The translations under genes were made by a program, and so were the position numbers. A model generated the notes under the pieces. The model saw nothing but the letters and a program-made list of their open reading frames with translations. It did no database searches and had not been told where the DNA came from. Positions 1-6,020 of a stretch of 8,980 nt of DNA are shown here, piece after piece. How positions within the stretch are numbered: the first letter of the stretch is position 1; each line of letters begins with the position of its first letter. Source of the DNA: Chloroflexota bacterium (GTDB lineage: Bacteria > Chloroflexota > Limnocylindria > Limnocylindrales > CSP1-4); assembly GCA_025355255.1 (NCBI GenBank), contig JANYAA010000039.1:1-8980 (forward strand). The letters run 5' to 3'.

Positions 1-72
1 CCGTGGGCCTTGTGCGCGGTGCCCGTGCGTTTGGTCCGCATCCGAGACCACCTGCGCGCGCTCGGCCGCCCA

Positions 73-125
73 AACTGCGCAGATGGCGCTCCCGTCGGAC
101 CATCCGACGCACGCGGTGCGCAGTT
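73..125. repeat. Nested inverted repeat (two-tier stem-loop) downstream of the VWA lipoprotein gene
   Basis: A perfect 9-bp inverted repeat, AACTGCGCA at 73-81 and TGCGCAGTT at 117-125, encloses a second perfect one, GTCGGA at 94-99 and TCCGAC at 103-108 with a 3-nt loop. It lies 49 nt beyond the stop codon of the minus-strand lipoprotein gene, so it could form at the 3' end of that transcript. There is no T-run on either side, so a classic intrinsic terminator is not supported. It may be a Rho-type or bidirectional 3' structure, or chance in GC-rich DNA. The rest of 1-174 shows no gene I can support. Confidence 0.4.
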
Positions 126-174
126 GGCCTACTTGGTGGCCCCTAGGGTCGATCCCCCGGGTGGCCCGCCGAGT

Positions 175-3100
175 TCAGCCGTCGCAGACGATGCCGTGAC
201 TTGTGGCGAGTTGCATCAGCCCGTCGCCGGCGGCAATCGCGTGGAGGAGCTCCTCCGCGTTGGCGATGCCGATCCGGCCCAGCAGCGCCGGACCAATCTC
301 CTGGCCGATCTCCTGGAGGACCGAGCAGATGGCGCCGTTGAGGTCCAGCAGGGCGCGCAGGTTGGGATCGGTCCCGTCGCCCATCGTGGCGATGGCGATG
401 GTGGCCGCCTTGAGCTTCTTCAGCTTGGCGGCCTCAAGCTGGAGCCACACGCCGCCCGCGAGCGACAGGCTGCCAAAGCCCAGGAGGGCCGCGATGTCGT
501 CGTAGATGCCGGCCATCGTGAGCGCATTGTCGATCTGGTCGAAGATGCGGTTGATCTCTGCCACCTCCGCGCCGCCGCCGGAGCTGTCGCCGAGGACGCC
601 GAACATGGAGCCCGACGCCCGATCCACAAACCAGCCTGCGGCTGTTGCCGCCTTGTCCACAACGGCGATGCGCCCTTGGCTGCCGAAGCCGTCCACGAGC
701 TTGGCCAGGGCGTCCACCGTTGGCTTGGCCACGCCTGGGAGCGCGTCCGCGATGGCGCCGGGTGCCGCGACCAGGGCTGCCGATGCCAGGCTGTGCGCGG
801 TGCTCTGGGCAAAGCCCACGCCTTCGGCAAAGGCCAGCCTCGCAGTTCGGCGGGCAGTCGAGGCAAATGCGGCCGCGGGATCCGGGTCCGCTGTGGCGAA
901 GACGGTGTGGGGCAGGATGTCCACGCCGGTGTGGACCCTGGCCGTGCCGCCGGTCTCCCACTTCGCCACGCGGCTGTGGAGGGTCATCCGCAGGATCGTC
1001 TCAAAGGTCAGCGGGCCATCGGCATCGTCGAGCGCGATGGAGGTGGCGTGGAGCGTCTTCGGGCGGACGCCCAGACCCGTCGCGAGCGCGGCCACCTTCG
1101 CGTCGTCATCGGTTGCCTCGGCGATGGCGGCAGACGCGATGGCCATGGAGATGCCGTCGTCCAACTGGACGGCGGTGGACGGCACGCCCGCCTCAACCGT
1201 GATGGCGTAGGCGCCGAAGAGCGCGGCGCGGACCTGGCCCAGGTGGTCCTCGGTGATGGCGGCCGGGTCAATCCCGGGTTCTGCGCCGGCCAGCGTGCGG
1301 CGGGCACGCACGTTGCCGCAGTCAACCTCGAGGTACAGCCCGGCGATCGCCGGAGGCCGGACGCGGGAGGCCGGCGCAGGCACCGTGTAGGTGCCAGTTG
1401 CCTCGATGCCCGCGCGCGCCGCGAGCGCGACCGTGACGGTCCGCGTCGGCGAGCCGTTCAGCGGCGCGGCGTAGGCGATGCGGTACGGGTTGGCCGGCCG
1501 TGCCTCGATGGCCTTGCGGACGGCGGCCACGGCCTGCGCGGTATCAGCCACGGCGGCGGAGCCAAGACGGCCGGCATCGCCCAGCGCCTTGAGCATCGTC
1601 TGGTTGACGTCGCCCACGCCGAGGGTGAACACCGGTGGACCGGCGAGCACCCGGCCCAGCCACTCGGGCGGCGGGACGGTTTGTTCGGCGTTGGTCATGT
1701 AGTCGATGGTGTGGGCGTCGGTGATCAGCACCATCGCCGTTGGGCCATACCGCGCGGCGTCAGCAAGGCTGTGCCAGATATCGGAGCCGCCCGCCATGAC
1801 CGCCGTGGCGTTCTTCGCAGCCAGGTCTAGGTCCGCGGTCCAGTCGTCAAACGAGGCCGCCTGGAGGAAGTTGACCCCGGCGGAGCGGAACGTGGTCCGC
1901 GGGTCGATGGCCAGCAGCGCCTGCGCGACGTTGCGGGCAACCACGCCCATCGCCGTGCCGCGGAACTGCGCCGGGATGCTGTCCGAGCCGTCGATGAGGA
2001 ACATCACCCGTGGCGGTGGGACGTGAGTCTGGTCCACGGTAAAGCCCACGGGCTTGCCGTCCTCGCTCACGCGGAACGCCGAGGCCGGCAGACCCTCGAT
2101 CATCCGACTCCCGCTGTCCGTCACGGACACGGCCAGGATGGGCTGTGGGAACGTGGCGGCGGTGATGCCCAGGCCCATGGCCGCTGCGCTGGCGATCACG
2201 GCCGGGTCAGCCGGACTATCGCCCGCCGCAATCGGCACGTCGCCCACGCGGACCACGCCGTCCGGGTTGTCGAGGTCCACCACCTTGCCGCCGAGCGTGA
2301 TGGGCTTGCCGGCGAAGGTGAGCTGCTTGCGGGTGGCGTCATCCAGGTCCGGACCGCGCACCGTGAGGACCGGGCGGATGACGCCCACGTTCGCGGGCTT
2401 TACGGCAAGCAGCGCGTCCAGCGAATCCACGGCCGGCCCCAGCGAGATCACGACGTCCCGGCCAATGAGCGCCGCGCCGTCCCAGTTGCCCTCCACCAAG
2501 GCGATCTGGCGGAAGGTGTCCTGCGTGGTGATCGCCAGCACGCGGGCCGCAACGCCCAGCACGCCCACGGGCGGCAACGCCCCCTGCGCCCCAATTCGCC
2601 CCAGCGGGCGCAGACCCTTCCCGGTCCACGGCTCGGCGATCTCGTCGCCCGCATCGCCGGGCCCGGCCACGATGACCACGGGGAGCGACGCCATGGGCAG
2701 TGCCTGAAACACGCGCTCACTCTTGGCGCCGGCGCCAATGGCGCGCAGGACCCCGTCCGCGAGCGCCTTGGAGTCCGCACCGCCCACGTCCAGCGGCGTC
2801 TCCGCGGGCGGTGTCGCGGGCATGTGGAGCGCCTGACGAACCACCGCCAGCCGATCAGCCGAGATGTCCGGCGCAAACGGCCGGCGTGCTGCCCGCCGGA
2901 AGTGCCGCGCCGCCGCGCCCAGATCAGCAGGCGCGCCGTCCGTGTTGGCGAGCAGCGCAGCCGTCTCAACCGAGGCGACGTGCGCCTTGAACCCGGCCTT
3001 CGTGAGCAGGTCCGCCAGCAGCTCCGCCTTGTCGCGCGGCGTGCCCGCGCCGCCCCGGAGCGTGCCGCGCACGCCAAATCGCGCCCTGCCGATGACGTCG

Positions 3101-3483
3101 CCCGGGCCATCGTCCGCTGCCGGGTACGTGGTGATGGCCTCGCGGACAAACGCGATGATCGCGTCGGGGTCCCCCGCGGCAACGAGGCGGTCAGCCTCTG
3201 CCGGTAGGTGGTCGGGGCTGCCGCGGACGGCGCGGCGCATTTCCTCCCAGGCCTGGCGCGAGCCCTTGGGTGCCGGCGCGGGCGCCGACGGGCTGGCCGT
3301 GGCCGCGCCGCTCGAGGGGCTCGGCGAGATGGCGGCCACGCTCGATGGCTGCGGCGTTGGCTTTGGTCCGCCACACGCGGCGGCCAGCGTTGCCGCTGCG
3401 ACCCCCAGCCCGCTCCCGGCAAGAAACCGGCGCCGCGTGACGCCAGTCCCGCTCAGACCTGTTCCGTCCTGCGTAGTCCGCAT
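175..3483 (-). CDS. Tat-exported lipoprotein with degenerate transglutaminase-like segment and VWA (MIDAS) domain
   Basis: This encodes a 1102-residue extracytoplasmic protein of unknown role. The N-terminus has a twin-arginine motif (TRRRFLAG, residues 16-23) and a lipobox ending LAAAC with Cys37, followed by a Pro/Ser/Ala linker to about residue 73, so it should be exported folded and anchored by lipid. Residues about 105-175 resemble a transglutaminase-like fold (RGTLRGGAGTPRDKAELL), but the catalytic Cys position is Thr/Pro, so it is probably non-enzymatic. Residues about 448-485 look like the beta-rich stretch that precedes VWFA-related domains. The VWA domain spans about 490-660, with MIDAS DGSDS at 498-502 and a later Asp in LITDAHT (589). 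The C-terminal 400 residues are not recognised. Metal-dependent ligand binding at the cell surface is inferred. The ATG at 3483 is the start because the Tat signal follows at once. It is divergent from the lipoprotein at 3614. Confidence 0.85.
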   Translation of the reverse strand: MRTTQDGTGLSGTGVTRRRFLAGSGLGVAAATLAAACGGPKPTPQPSSVAAISPSPSSGAATASPSAPAPAPKGSRQAWEEMRRAVRGSPDHLPAEADRLVAAGDPDAIIAFVREAITTYPAADDGPGDVIGRARFGVRGTLRGGAGTPRDKAELLADLLTKAGFKAHVASVETAALLANTDGAPADLGAAARHFRRAARRPFAPDISADRLAVVRQALHMPATPPAETPLDVGGADSKALADGVLRAIGAGAKSERVFQALPMASLPVVIVAGPGDAGDEIAEPWTGKGLRPLGRIGAQGALPPVGVLGVAARVLAITTQDTFRQIALVEGNWDGAALIGRDVVISLGPAVDSLDALLAVKPANVGVIRPVLTVRGPDLDDATRKQLTFAGKPITLGGKVVDLDNPDGVVRVGDVPIAAGDSPADPAVIASAAAMGLGITAATFPQPILAVSVTDSGSRMIEGLPASAFRVSEDGKPVGFTVDQTHVPPPRVMFLIDGSDSIPAQFRGTAMGVVARNVAQALLAIDPRTTFRSAGVNFLQAASFDDWTADLDLAAKNATAVMAGGSDIWHSLADAARYGPTAMVLITDAHTIDYMTNAEQTVPPPEWLGRVLAGPPVFTLGVGDVNQTMLKALGDAGRLGSAAVADTAQAVAAVRKAIEARPANPYRIAYAAPLNGSPTRTVTVALAARAGIEATGTYTVPAPASRVRPPAIAGLYLEVDCGNVRARRTLAGAEPGIDPAAITEDHLGQVRAALFGAYAITVEAGVPSTAVQLDDGISMAIASAAIAEATDDDAKVAALATGLGVRPKTLHATSIALDDADGPLTFETILRMTLHSRVAKWETGGTARVHTGVDILPHTVFATADPDPAAAFASTARRTARLAFAEGVGFAQSTAHSLASAALVAAPGAIADALPGVAKPTVDALAKLVDGFGSQGRIAVVDKAATAAGWFVDRASGSMFGVLGDSSGGGAEVAEINRIFDQIDNALTMAGIYDDIAALLGFGSLSLAGGVWLQLEAAKLKKLKAATIAIATMGDGTDPNLRALLDLNGAICSVLQEIGQEIGPALLGRIGIANAEELLHAIAAGDGLMQLATSHGIVCDG

Positions 3484-3490
3484 GGGCGCG

Positions 3491-3499
3491 ACCTTAGCA
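3491..3499 (-). promoter_or_regulatory. Candidate extended -10 element for the VWA lipoprotein gene
   Basis: Read on the minus strand, TGCTAAGGT is an extended -10 (TGn plus TANNNT) ending 7 nt before the ATG at 3483, so transcription could start at or next to the A of the start codon (leaderless mRNA). The AAGG inside the same string sits 8 nt from the ATG and could instead be a weak Shine-Dalgarno. No good -35 is visible at 16-18 bp. Confidence 0.35.
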
Positions 3500-3556
3500 G
3501 GATGGCGTGGCGTCGATCAGGTCGGCGGGCACCTTTGGGATATGTGGCGTAGGGTT

Positions 3557-3571
3557 CCGTCCTCCGGACGG
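3557..3571. promoter_or_regulatory. Short perfect hairpin/operator-like palindrome in the divergent promoter region
   Basis: CCGTCC (3557-3562) and GGACGG (3566-3571) form a perfect 6-bp inverted repeat around a 3-nt loop. It sits in the 130-bp gap between the two divergent lipoprotein genes, 42 nt before the GTG at 3614, so it would lie in the 5' leader or promoter of the plus-strand gene. It may be an operator, a leader hairpin or chance. Confidence 0.3.
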
Positions 3572-3603
3572 ACGCGCCCTCAGCGAGTCGGCCGGCTGCC
3601 CCT

Positions 3604-3608
3604 GGAGG
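3604..3608 (+). promoter_or_regulatory. Shine-Dalgarno site that sets the GTG start of the small lipoprotein
   Basis: GGAGG lies 5 nt upstream of the GTG at 3614. The reading frame is open far upstream (to 2864, inside the opposing gene), so this site together with the signal peptide that begins right after the GTG decides the start. Confidence 0.7.
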
Positions 3609-3613
3609 GCCAC

Positions 3614-4231
3614 GTGTCCCGATCTCCCCGGAACGTCAGCCTGGCGCTTTGTCTGGCTGCCCTGCTCGCTGCATGCTCAGGGGGTGGCTCACCCGCCCCG
3701 ACGAGTGCGCCGGCGGCTTCTGCACCCGCCGCGTCCGCCGCGTCAGCCGCGTCTGCCGGAGCCACAGCGTCAAGCCCCGCCGCCACCGCGGCCGCCGGTG
3801 CCTGCTCCGGCACGCCGGTAACCTTCTGCGGCCACATCAAGATCTCGGGCGGGGTGGCGAAGGAGGCCGACTTCACGTCGGGGATCTTCTCGCTGAGCTG
3901 CTCTGCATGGCTGAAGGGCAACAAGGACGATGCCACCCGGCTGACCCTGCCCATCGCGCTCGTTGGCGACATCAACACCGACACGGTTGTCCAGGACTAC
4001 AAGGGGCCCGGCAGCTACGACGTCGCCAGCCTCGCGGGCAACCTCGGCGGGTTCCAGGTTGCCGTTGGAACGGATCGATTCATCACCAACGACTCCACCG
4101 CAGGGTCCGCCAAGGTTGCCGCCGATGGCTCCGGGAGCGTGACTGCCAAGGGAATGGTTGCGGCCGGCGACGGCAACAAGGTGAAGACGCCAATCGATAT
4201 GTCCATGTCCTGGACCTGCTACGGCCCGTAG
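3614..4231 (+). CDS. Small secreted lipoprotein with Ala/Ser/Pro linker and four-cysteine domain
   Basis: A 205-residue lipoprotein. Residues 1-20 are a type II signal peptide (RNVSLALCLAALLAA) and Cys21 is the lipidation site. Residues about 25-62 are a low-complexity Ala/Ser/Pro tether. The mature domain, about 63-205, has Cys at 64, 72, 96 and 202, which could make two disulfides, and is rich in Gly, Thr, Asp and short alternating strands, suggesting a small beta fold. The general plan (short exported beta domain ending in a Cys-containing strand) resembles mycobacterial LpqH-type lipoproteins, but I cannot claim homology. No catalytic motif is visible. The GTG start is supported by GGAGG 5 nt upstream. 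The gene is divergent from the VWA lipoprotein and convergent with the toxin gene, with a 43-nt gap that shows no clear terminator. Confidence 0.8.
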   Translation: MSRSPRNVSLALCLAALLAACSGGGSPAPTSAPAASAPAASAASAASAGATASSPAATAAAGACSGTPVTFCGHIKISGGVAKEADFTSGIFSLSCSAWLKGNKDDATRLTLPIALVGDINTDTVVQDYKGPGSYDVASLAGNLGGFQVAVGTDRFITNDSTAGSAKVAADGSGSVTAKGMVAAGDGNKVKTPIDMSMSWTCYGP

Positions 4232-4274
4232 GCGCTGACCAGCCCCGGCGGTGCTGACGACCTGTATGGCACGG

Positions 4275-4790
4275 CTACTTCGGCGCCAGCGCTGCTTCGA
4301 TGTCGGACATGAGCAACACCAGGTGGAGTGGATCAGTTGGCGACGGATCAAACTCCGCCAGATGGAGGTAGAACGCCCGAGCCGCCTCGGTTTCGGCATG
4401 GATCAGCAATGCCCGCGCCCCGATCCCCCGAGCTGCGCCGTGCGCTCGGAGCATCGCGTCCTTGAGGAGCGCAGCCCCAAGGCCACGACCGGCAGACCCC
4501 AGGTCCACTCCGAGCCGTGCCAGCAGAACCACCGGGATTGGGCTGCGTCCGGCGCCCTTGAGGAGACGAGACGGCGCCGCCTCGAGCGCGACCGACGAAG
4601 CCGCAAGCGCGTGGTACCCCACAACCTGGTTGCTGCCGCCGGGTGTGATGACGTAGGTGACCGCGGTCCCGGCGCCGAGCGCCGTGGCGGCATGCCTGCG
4701 TAGCCAGATTGACTGGGTGTCAGAGCCGCAGTTGAAGCCGGCGACGTCGTGACGTCCCGGCACAAGCCTGACCGGCCCGATGCAGTCCAC
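4275..4790 (-). CDS. GNAT-family acetyltransferase toxin (TacT-like)
   Basis: A 171-residue GNAT protein of the type paired with DUF1778 antitoxins. Characterised members (TacT, AtaT, KacT) acetylate the amino group of aminoacyl-tRNAs and block translation; that activity is inferred here from family. Visible signatures are the early FNCG...WLRRHA segment (19-33), the central VVGYHALAASSV strand (57-67), IPVVLLARLGVD (85-96), the acetyl-CoA pyrophosphate-binding loop GRGLGAALL (101-109), and HAETEAARAFY ending in Tyr141, which matches the conserved catalytic Tyr near position 140 of TacT. The end, DPSPTDPLHLVLLMSDI, is also typical. The GTG start gives a normal family N-terminus. It begins 18 nt after the antitoxin stop, so the two are presumably co-transcribed. 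The protein has normal length and no missing core residue, so it is probably functional. Confidence 0.9.
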   Translation of the reverse strand: MDCIGPVRLVPGRHDVAGFNCGSDTQSIWLRRHAATALGAGTAVTYVITPGGSNQVVGYHALAASSVALEAAPSRLLKGAGRSPIPVVLLARLGVDLGSAGRGLGAALLKDAMLRAHGAARGIGARALLIHAETEAARAFYLHLAEFDPSPTDPLHLVLLMSDIEAALAPK

Positions 4791-4808
4791 GAGTGCCCGT
4801 CCCCGGAG

Positions 4809-5111
4809 CTACGCGTCGACGACGGACGGCTCCGTCAGCAGCCGGCGCAATCGCGGCTTGTCGGTTGTGGGCTGATCCAGCAGCGCGACAAAGACGTCCC
4901 ACTGCTCGGACGATAGGGTGAACGCGCGCCGCTCCGCGAGAACGTCGTGCGCTCTGGCAAGCGTTGCCGTCAGCACAAAATCGCTCACCGTGGTCTTGGC
5001 CTCCACGCTGGCCAGGGCGATGAGCTCTCGCTGCTGCTGTGAGGCGCGCACAGCAATGCGGCCGCTCTTGACCGTGCGTGCCTGGCCGCCTGGAACTCGT
5101 GCTGTTGCCAT
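4809..5111 (-). CDS. DUF1778 ribbon-helix-helix antitoxin (TacA-like)
   Basis: A 100-residue antitoxin. The N-terminal part (about 16-55: GRIAVRASQQQRELIALAS...TTVSDFVLTATLARA) is the DUF1778 ribbon-helix-helix DNA-binding and dimerisation unit. The tail (about 60-100: RRAFTLSSEQWDVFVALLD...LRRLLTEPSVVDA) is the conserved toxin-wrapping segment that in the family occludes the GNAT active site. The frame stays open upstream to 5345, but the ATG at 5111 was chosen because homology starts there, the operator/promoter lies directly before it and family members are 90-100 residues. The upstream GAGGCTGCGAG stretch offers only a weak ribosome site. It sits first in the operon, 18 nt before the toxin, the usual order. 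Autoregulation by the antitoxin-toxin complex at the GTAC cluster upstream is inferred. Confidence 0.92.
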   Translation of the reverse strand: MATARVPGGQARTVKSGRIAVRASQQQRELIALASVEAKTTVSDFVLTATLARAHDVLAERRAFTLSSEQWDVFVALLDQPTTDKPRLRRLLTEPSVVDA

Positions 5112-5127
5112 CTCGCAGCCTCGAATG

Positions 5128-5162
5128 TTGTACCAATGTACGTACAGAAAATCTATCACCAA
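5128..5162 (-). promoter_or_regulatory. Antitoxin-toxin promoter overlapped by a GTAC-repeat operator
   Basis: On the minus strand, TTGGTG (5162-5157) and TACATT (5140-5135) form a weak -35/-10 pair with a 16-bp spacer. The -10 is embedded in a symmetric block: the perfect 10-bp palindrome TGTACGTACA (5137-5146) plus another GTAC at 5130-5133, giving three self-complementary GTAC tetramers in 16 bp. It ends 17 nt before the antitoxin ATG. This placement is what is expected for a ribbon-helix-helix autorepressor operator. The exact bound bases are inferred. Confidence 0.5.
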
Positions 5163-5233
5163 ACCTGTCGATTTCGGCCTCGCCGTTTCGGGAAAGTCTG
5201 GGCGCCGTTGCGCTGGTGTTCGCGGGAACCGCC

Positions 5234-5239
5234 AGGAGG
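5234..5239 (+). promoter_or_regulatory. Strong Shine-Dalgarno in front of the DUF1801-like fragment
   Basis: AGGAGG lies 6 nt upstream of the ATG at 5246, an optimal ribosome site. It marks this ATG as a genuine former gene start although only about 22 codons of recognisable protein follow. Confidence 0.55.
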
Positions 5240-5245
5240 CCCCGC

Positions 5246-5311
5246 ATGCGCCCCGCCACACCGATCGACCCCGCCGTCGCCGGCTACCTCGCCGCGCTGC
5301 CGCCTGATCGG
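5246..5311 (+). pseudogene. 5' remnant of a probable DUF1801-family gene
   Basis: After an optimal AGGAGG and ATG, about 22 codons read MRPATPIDPAVAGYLAALPP and then DR. This resembles the start of DUF1801 proteins (a form of V-x-x-YLAALPxxRR followed by a helix). From about 5312 the frame stays open to 5527, but the protein becomes Ser/Thr-rich and is the exact antisense of the membrane-protein gene on the other strand, so the similarity is cut off. I read this as a 5' stump left by a deletion or rearrangement. DUF1801 proteins are normally well over 100 residues, with function unclear. The match is short, so the family assignment is tentative; the clean start signals are seen directly. Confidence 0.4.
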
Positions 5312-5606
5312 TCGCGGAGCCAGCCCGCCACCACCGGCAGCTCATCGATCTTGGTGTACACCAGCCACTGGGCGGCCACCAGCACGGCGAACACCACGAG
5401 GAGTTTTCGGAGTGGCCGTGCGGGCTCCCAGACCACCGTCACAGCGAAGCCGGCGATGAGGACGATGGCGGCCACCGCGGCATGCATGTCGGCCGTGACG
5501 GTTGGCCGAAGACCTCCTGCGCAATGACCGTCGGCAGCAGCGAGACGGCCAGCAGGATGGCCCAGGCGAAGGCGATGACGCTCGGCCGGGGCTGTGCGGT
5601 GGTCAC
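5284..5606 (-). pseudogene. Frameshifted gene for a small membrane protein (three hydrophobic segments)
   Basis: Starting at GTG 5606, preceded by AGAAGG about 9 nt upstream, the first frame encodes VTTAQPRPSVIAFAWAILL and on to VIAQEVFGQ, one membrane span. Around 5500-5510 the membrane-protein character jumps to another frame, which continues (P)TVTADMHAAVAAIVLIAGF, a second span, then WEPARPLRKLLVVFAVLV and WLVYTKIDEL, a third, stopping at 5284. The total of 323 nt is not a multiple of three, which fits a one-base indel. The Arg/Lys residues between spans look like normal topology signals. It could be the N-terminal part of a larger polytopic protein (CPBP-type proteases begin similarly, but no EExxxR motif is present) or a complete small protein. 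A sequencing or assembly indel cannot be excluded. Its 3' end overlaps the DUF1801-like stump in antisense, so one end is probably chimeric. Confidence 0.55.
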
Positions 5607-5772
5607 GCGGAACCCTTCTGGGGCCAGGCGCGGACGGGGCGACGTGGCTCCGACATCATCGCGGATGCGCGCCTCGTGTGGCCCTGCATTCGGCCTGCCG
5701 AGTGGGGGGTCGGATGACCCGCAGCGCCGTCGCCGCCGTGCGCGTATGCGGGAGAGGAGGCATCGACTTTTA

Positions 5773-5872
5773 GGCGGTTTCGGGATAGTTCCAAGCAAGC
5801 GGAACGACATGTGGATAACAGAGCCACCCGTCCACAAATGGTTCCGCATCGTTGGAACTACCCGGAATCCGC
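5773..5872. repeat. About 100-bp imperfect palindrome with internal GTTCC-N8-GGAAC motifs
   Basis: Arms 5781-5815 and 5831-5864 are reverse complements at about 28 of 34 positions with one bulge, around a 15-nt loop (5816-5830). Blocks CGGG, TAGTTCCAA, GCGGAAC and TGTGGA pair with TCCACA, GTTCCGC, TTGGAACTA and CCCG. Weaker pairing extends outward to GCGG at 5774-5777 and CCGC at 5869-5872. Each arm also contains its own small palindrome, GTTCC-N8-GGAAC (5788-5804 and 5841-5858). Mismatches that spare the paired blocks suggest a kept structure or a decayed inverted-repeat element such as a MITE or REP-like sequence. It lies in non-coding DNA. Confidence 0.6.
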
Positions 5873-5908
5873 ACTCCCGGAGGACCTCGCGCCCTCCGCA
5901 ACGTGCGG
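5869..5908. repeat. Nested hairpin next to the long palindrome
   Basis: An outer stem CCGCAC (5869-5874) with GTGCGG (5903-5908) encloses an inner stem CGGAGG (5878-5883) with CCTCCG (5893-5898) and a 9-nt loop. All 12 pairs are perfect. It has no T-run, so it is not an obvious terminator. It begins within the last bases of the long palindrome, so the outer CCGC could pair either way. Confidence 0.4.
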
Positions 5909-5956
5909 GACCGGGCGGCCCAAGCCTAGAGCGATGTCCGCCTCAGGGAGTGATGT

Positions 5957-6001
5957 ATGCCATTATTAGGCATCTTATCTTCTAGAGATAAGGTTACTAA
6001 C
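5957..6001 (+). promoter_or_regulatory. Three back-to-back palindromes upstream of the ATPase (operator candidates)
   Basis: Three inverted repeats abut exactly: ATGCC-N7-GGCAT (5957-5973), CTTATCT-N5-AGATAAG (5974-5992) and GTTA-C-TAAC (5993-6001). They occupy the AT-rich stretch ending 19 nt before the ATPase ATG, the position expected of operators or an upstream promoter part. The 7-bp arms of the middle one are the strongest. Which protein, if any, binds is unknown. Confidence 0.45.
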
Positions 6002-6008
6002 ATCCCTA

Positions 6009-6014
6009 TAGAGT
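6009..6014 (+). promoter_or_regulatory. Possible -10 box giving a leaderless ATPase transcript
   Basis: TAGAGT (TANNNT), overlapping TATAGA at 6007-6012, ends 6 nt before the ATG at 6021. There is no Shine-Dalgarno in front of that ATG, so initiation on a leaderless mRNA would fit. An ATG at 6016 is out of frame. The promoter is inferred by position only. Confidence 0.3.
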
Positions 6015-6020
6015 CATGGC

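Larger units (their letters stand above)
5607..6020. other. 414-bp gene-free region, palindrome-rich, becoming AT-rich before the ATPase
   Basis: No reading frame here has recognisable protein character on either strand; short frames are Arg/Pro-rich by composition. 5607-5770 is plain GC-rich DNA. 5773-5872 is the long palindrome, 5869-5908 a nested hairpin, 5909-5950 unremarkable, and 5951-6015 clearly more AT-rich than anything else in the window, with three abutting palindromes. The perfect DnaA-box-like 9-mer TGTGGATAA (5810-5818) falls inside the long palindrome. Confidence 0.6.

Noticed and set aside
10..1830. A 606-codon plus-strand open frame, and similar long frames at 2023-3207 (+) and 2448-3422 (-)
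   Set aside because: They lie over the VWA lipoprotein gene, which has clear export signals and domains. Their products are Arg/Gly/His/Ala-rich with no domain, as expected of alternate frames in GC-rich DNA.
4809..5345. A longer 178-residue antitoxin starting at 5345
   Set aside because: The extra 78 residues are translated promoter, operator and scrap DNA with no family similarity; DUF1778 homology begins at the ATG at 5111.
5869..5908. Intrinsic terminator
   Set aside because: The stem is good but no T-run follows on either strand, and no intact gene ends just before it.
5482..5985. A 167-codon plus-strand frame through the gene-free region
   Set aside because: Low-complexity Arg-rich product that crosses the palindrome and hairpin, with no ribosome site of note and no recognisable domain.
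5773..6020. Replication origin (DnaA box, AT-rich stretch, Orc/Cdc6-like ATPase nearby)
   Set aside because: There is only one good DnaA box, no iterons, and the ATPase belongs to a broad orphan family rather than to known initiators. It is kept only as a low-interest note.
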